A stretch of DNA of 40,205 nucleotides. Source: Clostridiales bacterium UBA1740. Its GTDB lineage: Bacteria > Bacillota > Clostridia > Oscillospirales > CAG-272. The notes under the pieces were generated by a model. It had not been told where the DNA came from. It ran no database searches and saw only the letters and a program-made list of their open reading frames with translations. Numbering within the stretch: position 1 is the first letter of the stretch; the number at the start of each line of letters is the position of its first letter. Positions 24,783-33,231 of this stretch are shown here, one piece after another. The DNA lies in contig DCHY01000027.1 of the NCBI GenBank assembly GCA_002315715.1, positions 2,614-42,818 of the forward strand, given 5' to 3'. The position numbers were made by a program, and so were the translations under genes.

Positions 24783-25709
24783 TCACGTTTCAAGATTCTT
24801 ATAGATTCCGACGAACGACACGTCGGGCGAAAACAACGAATAGAAGACGAGAAGCGGCAAAAAACTTTGCCCTTCGCTTTTAACAACGGCAAAATACCGA
24901 TTTTCATTTGACTTGGGGATTTTTCCGATTTTCAAAACGGAAAAACCAAAATATTCGACAATAGCACCTAATCCGAAAAGCGCATCGTGTTCGGGCAAAC
25001 GAAGTTCGAGATATCGGTCGTCTTCCTTGGAATACGGCAAAACCGAAAGAGTGTCGGAAAGCAGCGCGTATTTCATGTTGGCGGCACCGTCGTAACCGTA
25101 AACGGGTGTTACAGCGACAATTTTCAAATCGTATTTTTCAATCCATTCTTGGGTATGCGAAAAGCGATTTCCTTCGTCTTCTTCAAAAGGCAAAAGACAG
25201 TATCCGCTCTCCCCATCCTCCAACGCTTTTACCGCTTCCTTTACCGAAGGAAATACAAGCGGCGTAAATTCGCCGTATTCTTCCGAAAAGACTTCATATG
25301 CTTCCTCGGTGAGCGCATCGGAAGCGAAAGAGACTTTTCGGTTGACGACGGTTTGCCAAAAGAAATCGCTTTCGGTCAAAAACCATTTTTTATTTTCAAG
25401 CGACTGCATAAAAAACGAGGCTAGAGACACGTCTTCCATCAAACTCTCAAAACTCTCTTTTTGTCGAAGGAGTTTGCCGTTTTCCGGCAAAGCATCATCA
25501 TCGGAGTGCGTACGGGAAATCGCATGATTTTCGGTAAGTAACGAAAAGGACGTCAATACGTCAAAATCTTCGCGATACGAAAAAAAGGCTTGAGCCAAAG
25601 ATTCCGAAACCAACGACAAATCGTAGAGTTTCATCTCTTCCGTTCGCCGAATACGGTCATTCAGTTTTTGGAGATTCTCTAATGATATTTTCAAATCGGC
25701 ATCCTTCAT
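24783..25709 (-). CDS. Degenerate prephenate-dehydratase/ACT protein
   Basis: A 308-residue cytosolic protein. Residues 1-120 are mostly helical and unlike a chorismate mutase. Residues 124-222 resemble the first lobe of prephenate dehydratase: KVSFASDALTEEAYEVF, then FPSVKEAVKALEDGESGYCLLPFEE (compare the family VPIENS) and DLKIVAVTPVYGY. The family Thr-Arg-Phe active-site triad aligns with Met-Lys-Tyr at residues 212-214 (NMKYALLS), and the second lobe normally lying before it is missing. Residues 232-306 read as an ACT domain (LPEHDALFGLGAIVEYFGFSVLKIGKIPKS, ending VSFVGIYKNLE). It should bind a ligand but not catalyse; the ligand is unknown. The ATG at 25709 follows AAGGGAG; an earlier ATG at 25757 overlaps the promoter. 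First gene of a five-gene operon with TSCPD, pgcA, lepA and hemW. Confidence 0.72.
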   Translation of the reverse strand: MKDADLKISLENLQKLNDRIRRTEEMKLYDLSLVSESLAQAFFSYREDFDVLTSFSLLTENHAISRTHSDDDALPENGKLLRQKESFESLMEDVSLASFFMQSLENKKWFLTESDFFWQTVVNRKVSFASDALTEEAYEVFSEEYGEFTPLVFPSVKEAVKALEDGESGYCLLPFEEDEGNRFSHTQEWIEKYDLKIVAVTPVYGYDGAANMKYALLSDTLSVLPYSKEDDRYLELRLPEHDALFGLGAIVEYFGFSVLKIGKIPKSNENRYFAVVKSEGQSFLPLLVFYSLFSPDVSFVGIYKNLET

Positions 25710-25739
25710 CGAAAAATCTCCCTTCTTTATTTCAAAAAT

Positions 25740-25768
25740 ATTATACATGATTTTCAAGCGAAAAACAA
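25740..25768 (-). promoter_or_regulatory. Promoter of the 25709-19837 operon
   Basis: Minus-strand TTGTTT (25763-25768) and TATAAT (25740-25745), spacer 17 bp, 30 bp before the first start codon. Confidence 0.75.
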
Positions 25769-25809
25769 CTGTTTTTTTGTCCTGCGGCTAAGTTTTTTTC
25801 AATTACGTC

Positions 25810-25838
25810 TTGACTTTTGTCATGTGTTTGTGTATAAT
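25810..25838 (+). promoter_or_regulatory. Promoter of tRNA-Leu
   Basis: TTGACT (25810-25815) and TATAAT (25833-25838), spacer 17 bp, 18 bp before the tRNA. Confidence 0.92.
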
Positions 25839-25856
25839 AACATCGTTCCGAAAAAT

Positions 25857-25943
25857 GCCGGTGTGTCGGAATTGGCAGACGAGACAGACTCAAAATCTGT
25901 TGTCCGCAAGGTCGTGTGGGTTCGAGTCCCACCACCGGCACCA
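25857..25943 (+). tRNA. tRNA-Leu (anticodon CAA)
   Basis: An 87-nt class II tRNA with a long variable arm. Acceptor GCCGGTG with CACCGGC (25933-25939), anticodon stem ACAGA/TCTGT with loop CTCAAAA (anticodon CAA, reads TTG), T-arm GTGGGTTCGAGTCCCAC, discriminator A and encoded CCA. Confidence 0.97.
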
Positions 25944-25977
25944 AAAAACAGACTTGCTTATGCAAGTCTGTTTTTTT
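25944..25977. terminator. Terminator of tRNA-Leu, shared with the convergent operon
   Basis: Stem around ACAGACTTGC / GCAAGTCTGT (25948-25957 region with 25962-25971), loop TTAT, extended by A/T pairs, seven T on the plus strand and six on the minus strand. It can also end the minus-strand operon whose last gene stops at 26032. Confidence 0.92.
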
Positions 25978-25979
25978 AT

Positions 25980-26026
25980 GCATTGCCTAAGCAATGGCAT
26001 ATCATCGCCGCAGGCGTATCTCATCC
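25980..26026. repeat. Short hairpin-bearing intergenic segment, REP-like
   Basis: CATTGC (25981-25986) pairs with GCAATG (25991-25996), followed by GGCATATCATC, the small palindromic element GCCGCAGGC and GTATCTCATC. Repeats built of ATATCATC separated by short GC hairpins are familiar from some clostridial intergenic regions; here only one degenerate unit is present, so this is tentative. Confidence 0.3.
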
Positions 26027-26031
26027 GCATC

Positions 26032-26496
26032 TTACCCTAACGTTGCTTTAACAGCTCGTACGAGATACCGATACAGCATGTTTTGCTTTTTGTACTCTTT
26101 GCGAAGCATGAAAATCACGAAAGCCAAAAGGCACAACGGCATGACGGGAATGGCACTCGCCATAATGGACTTCACTAAAAGAAAAACAAATAAAACGCTG
26201 AATATAACGTGAAAAACGGGTTCGGTCAAAATAATGCCCTTCATACGGCATCCGTTTTCAACGTTTTTGGCAAACCCGAGAAAGAACGTCCCTTCGACAA
26301 AACCGTCGTCTTTTGTCGGTCCGCCGATGTAATTACAGCGAATGCGGAATAGGTTTTCTCCCAATTTTTTGACGGTTACTCCGGGTGCCGGTTCCCCGTC
26401 TGCCGATTTCAATTTTTGATTGACAAGTCGAAAATCGGAAACGGTAGAAAGTACCGCTTCCCTATTCGTAGGAATCTTAAAATTGACAAATTTCAT
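26032..26496 (-). CDS. Uncharacterised small membrane protein
   Basis: A 154-residue protein I do not recognise. Residues 1-90 are soluble and mixed (MKFVNFKIPTNREAVLSTVSDFRLVNQKL..., GENLFRIRCNYIGGPTKDDGFVEGTFFLGFAK), and two hydrophobic segments follow at about 93-112 and 114-132, ending in a basic tail (RKEYKKQNMLYRYLVRAVKATLG). The topology suggests a membrane hairpin with both ends on the same side. It has an AGGTGA SD and starts 7 bp after the mutS2 stop, so it is the last gene of the yqfC-mutS2 operon. Confidence 0.75.
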   Translation of the reverse strand: MKFVNFKIPTNREAVLSTVSDFRLVNQKLKSADGEPAPGVTVKKLGENLFRIRCNYIGGPTKDDGFVEGTFFLGFAKNVENGCRMKGIILTEPVFHVIFSVLFVFLLVKSIMASAIPVMPLCLLAFVIFMLRKEYKKQNMLYRYLVRAVKATLG

Positions 26497-26503
26497 CTTT
26501 CAC

Positions 26504-28909
26504 CTACTGCCTCAGTTCAATAACGGTTACACCGGCATCACCTTCGCCGTATGCGGCGTGCTCAAAGTTTTTGATACGTCTGTCGGCTTTGAAATATTTC
26601 CATAGCGCCGCACGCAGGGCTCCCGTTCCCTTGCCGTGAATGACACGGACTTTGTTGACTGACGCCATAATCGCATCATCCAAATATTTATCCACGACGA
26701 ACCAAGCATCGTCGCCGATCATGCCGCGAACGTCCACTTCCGGCTTAAAGGTACTGACGAGAGTCTTCTTGACTTTTCCTTCACCGACGGGTTTCTTTTC
26801 TGCCCCTTTGCGTTTGAATTTTGTCGAACCGTCGAGAAGTCTGAGTTCGCTTTCCCCGACTTTGGTCTTCAAAATGCCGCTCTGTACTTGATAGTTTTTC
26901 TTCTTTTCATCAACGGAAAGAACGGTGCCTTCTTTACCGATGCCGACAAGATAAACGGCATCCCCGACTTTCAAAGGACGCGGCAGATGATAATCATCGT
27001 CAAGAGATACTTCACGCACTTGCAATCCCTCGAAAAGTGCCTCGCTGTCACGCAAATGAACGCGGATTTCTTCGCGCGCTTTTTGCATCAGTTCATTACG
27101 TTTTTCACGGTCTTCTTGTTTTTTGATTTCTTCGAGCTGGCGGAAAATAAACTCGGACGAAGCCCTGGCACTGCCGAGAATTTGGCGTGCTTTTTCCACC
27201 TGTTTTGAGATTTCCGACTCTTGCTCTTCTATCTTATTTCTGATTTCTGCTTCGGCTTTTTCTTTGAATCTTTCATATTCAAGTCTCATAGCCTCAGCTT
27301 TTTCTTTTTCCTTTTCCATCTTGGCACGATCGGTATCCAAACGTTCAATCACGTCTTCAAAGCGTTTGTTGTCACGTTCAATCAAGGCACCGGCTCTGTC
27401 GATGATGGACTCATCCAATCCCAATTTTTCGGAAATGGCAAAAGCGTTGGATTTACCCGGCGTACCGACGATCAGTTTGTAGGTCGGGCGTAAAGTCTCG
27501 ACGTCAAATTCACAGGATGCATTCTGGACGCGCGGGGTTTCGAGGGCGTAAGCCTTGAGTTCCGCATAGTGCGTCGTGGAGGCGGAAAGCGCTCCTGCCA
27601 TCTGCGTTTTTTCGAGAATGGCAATTGCCAAAGCAGCACCTTCAACAGGGTCGGTACCGGCACCGAGTTCATCGAAAAGCACCAAACTTTTGTTCGATAC
27701 TTTTTTCAAAATGTCGACGATGTTTACCATATGTGACGAAAATGTCGAAAGGGATTCTTCTATGCTCTGCTCGTCTCCGATATCGACGAGGACCGAGTCA
27801 AAGACACCGACGACCGACTCTTCACTCGCCGGGATTTGAAGGCCGGCTGCCGTCATGACGGTTAAGAGACCGAGTGTTTTGAGCGTAACGGTTTTTCCGC
27901 CCGTGTTGGGACCGGTAATTATCAACGTGTCAAATTCCTTACCGATTGAGACGTCGATAGGCACAACCTTCTGCTTATCAAGAAGAGGATGGCGTGCCCG
28001 TTTTAAATCGAGCATTCTTCTGCCCGTTACATTGGGTTCTTCCGCTTTCATAGAGATGGCAAGCGAAGCACAGGCAAAATAAAAGGCAATTTCGGTGATG
28101 ACGTGATAATCCAGCGTCAGAACGGAAGAGAGTTCTCCGACTTCTGCAGAAAAAGCAGACAAAATACGTTCGATTTCATGGGTTTCCTGCGCCGTCAAAC
28201 TCTTGAGTTCGTTGTTGGCATTGACAACCGACATCGGCTCAATGAACAGCGTTGCGCCCGTAGAGGAAGTGTCGTGAACAAGTCCCTTCACCTCGTTTTT
28301 ATACTCTGCTTTGACGGGTACGACGTATCTGCCGTTACGCATGGTCACGATATTTTCCTGCAAATAACTGATACGGTTTCCGCCGATATAACTCTGAAGC
28401 GCATCTTTAATTTGGTTATTCGTCGCGCGAATTTTACGGCGAATCTCGGCGAGCGCAGGGCTTGCCTCGTCGGCAATCATGTCTTCCGAGAGAATCGCTT
28501 TTGTGATTTTATCCTCAAATACACGATTCGGAATGATTCGGCGGATGATTTCATCAAGCGACGTCGTGAAAGGAATATCGGTGTTGATATAGTCGAGAAG
28601 TCCTCTTGCCGAGTGCAACAGCGAAGCAATATCCAAAAGTTCGGAAGGCGAAAGCACCGCCCCTTTATAGGCGCGGTCGGCAGAAGAAAGAACGCTTTCC
28701 GGCGCCGAGAAAGAAGGAAAACTCTTGTACAAGATAAGACGCTTTGCGTCTTTCGTATGTAACTGACGCGTGATCACGGTGTCATAATCGTCCGACGGCA
28801 ACAGAGAAAGCGCCATGGCGCGTGCACCCGGCGTTGCCGCCGCGTCGCCGAGCATGGCGATAATCTTTCCGTATTCAAGAGTATCAAGCATTTTTCTGCT
28901 GAAGGGCAT
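26504..28909 (-). CDS. mutS2: Endonuclease MutS2
   Basis: MutS-like ATPase with a Smr nuclease domain, connected with suppression of recombination and with rescue of collided ribosomes. The 801-residue protein has the MutS core/lever region, Walker A GPNTGGKT (residues 333-340), LFDELGAGTDP (Walker B), a long charged coiled coil (about 515-620) and the C-terminal Smr domain (about 725-801) with VDVRGM and IHGKGTGALRAALWKYF. The N-terminal mismatch-recognition domain of MutS is absent, as expected. Its ATG overlaps the recO stop by 1 nt (TAATG). Confidence 0.97.
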   Translation of the reverse strand: MPFSRKMLDTLEYGKIIAMLGDAAATPGARAMALSLLPSDDYDTVITRQLHTKDAKRLILYKSFPSFSAPESVLSSADRAYKGAVLSPSELLDIASLLHSARGLLDYINTDIPFTTSLDEIIRRIIPNRVFEDKITKAILSEDMIADEASPALAEIRRKIRATNNQIKDALQSYIGGNRISYLQENIVTMRNGRYVVPVKAEYKNEVKGLVHDTSSTGATLFIEPMSVVNANNELKSLTAQETHEIERILSAFSAEVGELSSVLTLDYHVITEIAFYFACASLAISMKAEEPNVTGRRMLDLKRARHPLLDKQKVVPIDVSIGKEFDTLIITGPNTGGKTVTLKTLGLLTVMTAAGLQIPASEESVVGVFDSVLVDIGDEQSIEESLSTFSSHMVNIVDILKKVSNKSLVLFDELGAGTDPVEGAALAIAILEKTQMAGALSASTTHYAELKAYALETPRVQNASCEFDVETLRPTYKLIVGTPGKSNAFAISEKLGLDESIIDRAGALIERDNKRFEDVIERLDTDRAKMEKEKEKAEAMRLEYERFKEKAEAEIRNKIEEQESEISKQVEKARQILGSARASSEFIFRQLEEIKKQEDREKRNELMQKAREEIRVHLRDSEALFEGLQVREVSLDDDYHLPRPLKVGDAVYLVGIGKEGTVLSVDEKKKNYQVQSGILKTKVGESELRLLDGSTKFKRKGAEKKPVGEGKVKKTLVSTFKPEVDVRGMIGDDAWFVVDKYLDDAIMASVNKVRVIHGKGTGALRAALWKYFKADRRIKNFEHAAYGEGDAGVTVIELRQ

Positions 28910-29694
28910 TATCGTTTCACTCCGTGGTAAAAATCAAGGGTTTTGAAGGATCTCTCGAGATGGTTGCATAAATACGTTTCCGCCGCTTTTTCAAATAGGG
29001 GTATATCCTCCGGGTTTGACAACTCGAAAGAGAACATTTTCTCAAGAGGACAGTAAATACAGTACACGAAAGCCGTTTTGACGGCAGAGGGCAAAAGGCA
29101 GACGAGGTGTGCCTCGTGCCCGTCATCTATGTAGGCTTCTTTCACACTTGCCATACCGTCGCGGCAGGACATACAAAGGATATCGCCGCCCATAACGTCC
29201 AAGATAAAATCTCCGTTTTTTTCTCCGCAAGAGCGGCAAGCGAGCACGTCCGGCATAAATCCGATAATAGATGCGGCACGAATCTCGAAAGCGGCCTTGA
29301 TTTTGCCGATTGTGTGTTTGCCTACACCGATGGCGTAAAGAGAATTGAGCGACAGGCGAAGTAAATCTCGCTCCGCCTCAGCTACCGTCACAAAAGACAG
29401 TACTTCGCAGATATAAGAAGCCAGAGCCAAACCGTCAATACTTTTTCGGATATCAAAGAAACTCTCAATGAGGGAGGCTTCCTTGATCCAATAATGTTCA
29501 CCGCGTTCCACCAACACGAAACTGCCGTAACAGTACTGCATGGTCGAACTCATCTGTCGGCTTTTGAGAGTTCTCGCCCCGTGTGCCATGGCGGAAACCA
29601 CACCCATCTCTTCCGTAAAAATCGTGATCATGCGGTCGGATTCTTTGACGTCCACCGTCCGAATCACAAGTCCTTTTACCTCAACGGTATTCAT
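28909..29694 (-). CDS. recO: DNA repair protein RecO
   Basis: Recombination mediator that loads RecA together with RecR. The 261-residue protein has an N-terminal OB fold (VEVKGLVIRTVDVKESDRMITIFTEEMGVVSAMAHGARTLKSR) and a four-cysteine zinc site: Cys153, Cys156, Cys174 and Cys177 (CRSC ... CMSC). The start overlaps the era stop by 1 nt, and era-recO is the usual Firmicute order. Confidence 0.95.
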   Translation of the reverse strand: MNTVEVKGLVIRTVDVKESDRMITIFTEEMGVVSAMAHGARTLKSRQMSSTMQYCYGSFVLVERGEHYWIKEASLIESFFDIRKSIDGLALASYICEVLSFVTVAEAERDLLRLSLNSLYAIGVGKHTIGKIKAAFEIRAASIIGFMPDVLACRSCGEKNGDFILDVMGGDILCMSCRDGMASVKEAYIDDGHEAHLVCLLPSAVKTAFVYCIYCPLEKMFSFELSNPEDIPLFEKAAETYLCNHLERSFKTLDFYHGVKR

Positions 29695-30581
29695 TACGAC
29701 TCTTCCCGATAACCGAAGTTTTGAATGTTGAACTCGTTGTCACGCCAATTCTCTTTGACGCGTACGTAGAGGTCGAGAAACACGCGACAGCCGAGCATAT
29801 TTTCGATATCTTCTCTGGCATAGGTGCCGATGGTTTTCACGGTTGCACCGTTTTTGCCGATGATGATGCCTTTGTGCGACGATTTTTCACAATAAATTTC
29901 GGCGCGTATAGACACGACGTCCTTCTTCTCTTTCCATTCTTCGATGGAAACTGCGGTACCGTGAGGAATCTCCTCGTCCAAGACGCGAAGCAATTTTTCA
30001 CGTATAATTTCGGCGACGATTTGGCGTTCAGGCTGGTCAGTAAGCTCGTCCGTCGGGAACATAAAATCCCCTTCGTATAGGAACTGCTCGCACTCGGAGA
30101 GCAAGGCGTCTACACCCTTGCCGTTTTTTGCACAGAGCGGTACGACGGCGGCAAAATCAAACGCTTTCGCATAGGCTTCAATAGTTTTGGCAATGTTGAC
30201 GGGACGCACGGCATCCACTTTATTGATAACGAGGATGGCGGGCATGTCCGAAGCCTTGAATTTTTCGAGAATACCGGCTTCGATATCCCCGACCGCTTCC
30301 CTGGCTTCCACAACCAAAATGGAAGCATCGACGCCGGCAAGCGTCTGCTGTGCAGTCTTCATCATATAGTCACCGAGTTTGGTTCTCGGTTTATGAATAC
30401 CGGGGGTATCCAAAAAAACGAACTGACGCTCACCGTCGGTATGAATACCCGTGATACGGTTTCTCGTGGTCTGGGGCTTTTTCGAGGTAATCGCCACCTT
30501 CTCACCGAGAATAGTGTTCAGCAAGGTGGATTTTCCGACGTTCGGACGTCCTACGATGGCAATACAGCCGGTCTTTGTCAT
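29694..30581 (-). CDS. era: GTPase Era
   Basis: Ribosome-assembly GTPase that binds the 3' end of 16S rRNA. The 295 residues begin MTKTGCIAIVGRPNVGKSTLLNT (G1 at residues 11-18), followed by DTPGIHKPRTKLGDYM and NKVD; the C-terminal KH domain has GIIIGKNGATVKTIGTYAREDIE. The ATG at 30581 overlaps the ybeY stop by 4 nt (ATGA) and has GGGAG upstream; a longer reading from 30620 is not needed. Confidence 0.97.
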   Translation of the reverse strand: MTKTGCIAIVGRPNVGKSTLLNTILGEKVAITSKKPQTTRNRITGIHTDGERQFVFLDTPGIHKPRTKLGDYMMKTAQQTLAGVDASILVVEAREAVGDIEAGILEKFKASDMPAILVINKVDAVRPVNIAKTIEAYAKAFDFAAVVPLCAKNGKGVDALLSECEQFLYEGDFMFPTDELTDQPERQIVAEIIREKLLRVLDEEIPHGTAVSIEEWKEKKDVVSIRAEIYCEKSSHKGIIIGKNGATVKTIGTYAREDIENMLGCRVFLDLYVRVKENWRDNEFNIQNFGYREES

Positions 30582-31048
30582 ATCTTCATTCTCCCGATAA
30601 TATCTCTTTGTTTTTGGCACTGAATCTCTTCGTCTTCCGGCCCTCTTTCATGGTCGTAACCAAGAAGATGTAGGGTCGAATGAATGGTTAAAAACACGGC
30701 TTCGTGAAGAAACGAATGACCGAATTCTTTTGCCTGTTCCTTTGCCCGTTCAAGCGAGAGAACGATATCGCCGAGAACGGCGCCGTTTTTGCATTCTTCC
30801 TCGTCGAACTCTCCGTTGTCATACAGCGGAAACGACAAAACGTCGGTAGGTCTATCCACGTTTCTGTAGGTTTTGTTTAACTCGTGAATATAGGAGTTGC
30901 CACAAAACGTCACCGAAACACGCGCCGGGTATGGAAAGTTTTCTTCATCAAGCGTTTTGGCAATTGCCAAACGAAGCCAATATTTCAGTTTCAAAGTGCT
31001 TTCTTTCGTGCCGGAAACGGAACGAAAATCAATTTTCAGTCTTCTCAT
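30578..31048 (-). CDS. ybeY: rRNA maturation endoribonuclease YbeY
   Basis: Zinc endoribonuclease for 16S rRNA 3' processing and ribosome quality control. The 156-residue protein has the metal motif HSTLHLLGYDH with His123, His127 and His133, and the upstream NVDRPTDVLSFPL segment of the family. It lies 17 bp after phoH and overlaps era by 4 nt. In Bacillus, pgpH comes before it and dgkA-cdd between it and era; all three are missing here. Confidence 0.96.
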   Translation of the reverse strand: MRRLKIDFRSVSGTKESTLKLKYWLRLAIAKTLDEENFPYPARVSVTFCGNSYIHELNKTYRNVDRPTDVLSFPLYDNGEFDEEECKNGAVLGDIVLSLERAKEQAKEFGHSFLHEAVFLTIHSTLHLLGYDHERGPEDEEIQCQKQRDIIGRMKI

Positions 31049-31065
31049 GTTCTCTCAGTGCCGCA

Positions 31066-32061
31066 TCAATTGTTTTTACGGCGTTCCTTCTTTTCCCTGT
31101 CGTATTTGTCGTATGCTTCGATGATACGCTGTACCAAGTGATGACGAACGACGTCACGCGGTGAAAATTCAAAAATGCCGACGCCCTCCACGTTTTTCAA
31201 AACCTCTTTGGCAACGCAAAGTCCACTCTTTTTTCCGTCCGGCAGGTCGGTTTGGGAAAGGTCGCCGGTAACCACGGCTTTGGAGCCGGAGCCAAGTCTT
31301 GTCAAAAACATTTTCATCTGCTCTTCCGTCGTGTTCTGCGCTTCATCCAAAATGATGAAGGAGGAATCCAGCGTGCGGCCGCGCATATAAGCGAGCGGCG
31401 CGATTTCGATGGTGCCTCGTTCCATGTGCTTGGCAAAATTTTCGGGACCGAGCATCTCGAAAAGAGCGTCGTACAGCGGACGAAGATAAGGATCGATTTT
31501 GCTTTGCAAATCACCGGGTAAAAATCCGAGGCGTTCGCCGGCTTCCACCGCAGGACGCGTTAACACGATACGGTCGACGCGACGTTCACGCAACGCCAAA
31601 ACCGCCATGGCAACCGCCAAAAACGTCTTTCCCGTGCCGGCAGGCCCCACACCGAGAATCAAGGTCTCTTTCTTGATCATTTCTACGTAGCGCTTTTGAC
31701 CGGCGGTTTTTGCCTTGATGGGTTTGCCTTTATTGGTCACCATCATCACTTCGGAACCGATATTCTCGGCAAGAGAATCCTCGTCGTGCGTGACGAGATT
31801 GATGGCGTATGCAAGGGTTTCTTTGCTGATGTTATCACCGGCACCCGTCAAATGCAAAAGGCACTTAAATGTGCGTTCGGCGCGGCAAACCGCGACTTCT
31901 TCCCCGGTAATGACGATGGCGTCAGCGTCCCCGACGTTCCATTTTCTATTGGCGATATGTACGCCGAAAGCATTTTCGATCTCTTTGACGTTTTCGTCAA
32001 AAGTGCCGAAAAGGGCGGACGTTTCCGCGGACGAGGAGGTCAATACGATTCTTTCGGACAT
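31066..32061 (-). CDS. phoH: PhoH-like ATPase
   Basis: P-loop ATPase of the PhoH/YbeZ family, possibly an RNA helicase working with YbeY. The 331-residue protein has an N-terminal KH-like part (residues 1-75), Walker A GPAGTGKT (139-146), VLTRPAVEAGERLGFLPGD, and FIILDEAQNTT (Walker B). SD AAAGGA precedes the ATG at 32061, 3 bp past the yqfD stop. Confidence 0.95.
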   Translation of the reverse strand: MSERIVLTSSSAETSALFGTFDENVKEIENAFGVHIANRKWNVGDADAIVITGEEVAVCRAERTFKCLLHLTGAGDNISKETLAYAINLVTHDEDSLAENIGSEVMMVTNKGKPIKAKTAGQKRYVEMIKKETLILGVGPAGTGKTFLAVAMAVLALRERRVDRIVLTRPAVEAGERLGFLPGDLQSKIDPYLRPLYDALFEMLGPENFAKHMERGTIEIAPLAYMRGRTLDSSFIILDEAQNTTEEQMKMFLTRLGSGSKAVVTGDLSQTDLPDGKKSGLCVAKEVLKNVEGVGIFEFSPRDVVRHHLVQRIIEAYDKYDREKKERRKNN

Positions 32062-32064
32062 ACG

Positions 32065-33231
32065 TTATTCCTTTCCCATTTCAATCTTCACCGAAGTCGC
32101 GCCGTATCGTACGGCCGTAAACGTGCCCTTGACGGCACACCCGTCTTCTGTCAAGACCGTTTCATAGTGCGAACGGTACAAATCCGCGTCTTTGAGCCTT
32201 TGACGAAGTTCTGTAAAAAACCGTGATTTTGCGATTTTCTCCGCCTCATCTTGCGAAAGCGTATCTGTTGTCATCGTATTTTCGTAAGCAAAAGACAGAT
32301 AGAGCGTGATAGGCAGTCGGACGTTTTTATGGACGACGGGTTGTTTTATTTTATTTATTATAACACACTCGGGAGTCTTTTTTCCATAGTTTTTAAAAAT
32401 ATTTACTTCTCGCCCGAAAACGCAAAGGTTTACACCGACCAACCCCAAACGCTGCAGAGAACAAACGTTAGACTCAAAAGGAACAAACAGGGAAATCTCC
32501 TCGTTCGTACGAATGCGAACCTCCCCTGCCGCCTCGCAAAATACAGTGACGGAACCGACGTTTTGAATGCCCGAAATCAAAAGGTCCCCTTTTTGAACGG
32601 TGTCTCCGACCGAGACGACGGCGGTTCCTTTTTTTACGGTGATCTCCTCTACCACACCGTCATAATCGGAAATGAGATTCGAATAAGAAGAAAAGTCTTT
32701 TTGACTGTTCGGAAGCACCTTCGGACGCGCTGACACATAGGCGATAACGCCGCGTTTGTAAATGTTGATCCAACCAATGGTGTCGGATTGCGAAAGCACT
32801 TGATTCTCAATAGCGGATAAATCCGATTCTTTCCATTTGGCGCCTACAATAAAACCGGCATCACAGAGTTCACTTTGCAAAACGTCAAGAGGAATATCCG
32901 TATTTTTCTCCTTGCGTATATCACAAACGCGAGAGCGAAAAAAAAGAAAGAGAAACAGACAAAGGAAAAACGCAACTACGGCGCCGCAGTGCGATAAAAT
33001 CCGTCGCAGAAGTGCCAAAAATCCATACTGTTCGGAGATGGAAAAAGATTGGGTTTTCTGACACAAATAATCTGCTTTTTTCTTGTCCCCTCGTCGAATC
33101 AGAAAGCGATTTTCTTGTAGAAATTGAACATAAACTCCGTTGTGTAAAAACAAATTGATAACGCGTCTTTTATTCTCTTTTTCTACCGATATGACGTAAA
33201 ATCCGCAAATATTGTCAAGAATTCTTTGCAT
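32065..33231 (-). CDS. yqfD: Sporulation protein YqfD
   Basis: Membrane protein of 388 residues made in the mother cell of sporulating Firmicutes. It has a short soluble N-terminal part, one membrane segment at about residues 88-108 (GAVVAFFLCLFLFLFF), and a large outer domain including GWINIYKRGVIAYVSARPKV and the region YDGVVEEITVKKGTAVVSVGDTVQKGDLLISG, which resembles a lipoyl/barrel-sandwich hybrid motif and is conserved in the family. It overlaps yqfC by 17 nt. The yqfC-yqfD-phoH order matches Bacillus. Confidence 0.88.
   Translation of the reverse strand: MQRILDNICGFYVISVEKENKRRVINLFLHNGVYVQFLQENRFLIRRGDKKKADYLCQKTQSFSISEQYGFLALLRRILSHCGAVVAFFLCLFLFLFFRSRVCDIRKEKNTDIPLDVLQSELCDAGFIVGAKWKESDLSAIENQVLSQSDTIGWINIYKRGVIAYVSARPKVLPNSQKDFSSYSNLISDYDGVVEEITVKKGTAVVSVGDTVQKGDLLISGIQNVGSVTVFCEAAGEVRIRTNEEISLFVPFESNVCSLQRLGLVGVNLCVFGREVNIFKNYGKKTPECVIINKIKQPVVHKNVRLPITLYLSFAYENTMTTDTLSQDEAEKIAKSRFFTELRQRLKDADLYRSHYETVLTEDGCAVKGTFTAVRYGATSVKIEMGKE

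Noticed and set aside
25741..26051. Open frames across tRNA-Leu on both strands
   Set aside because: They consist of tRNA sequence read as protein.
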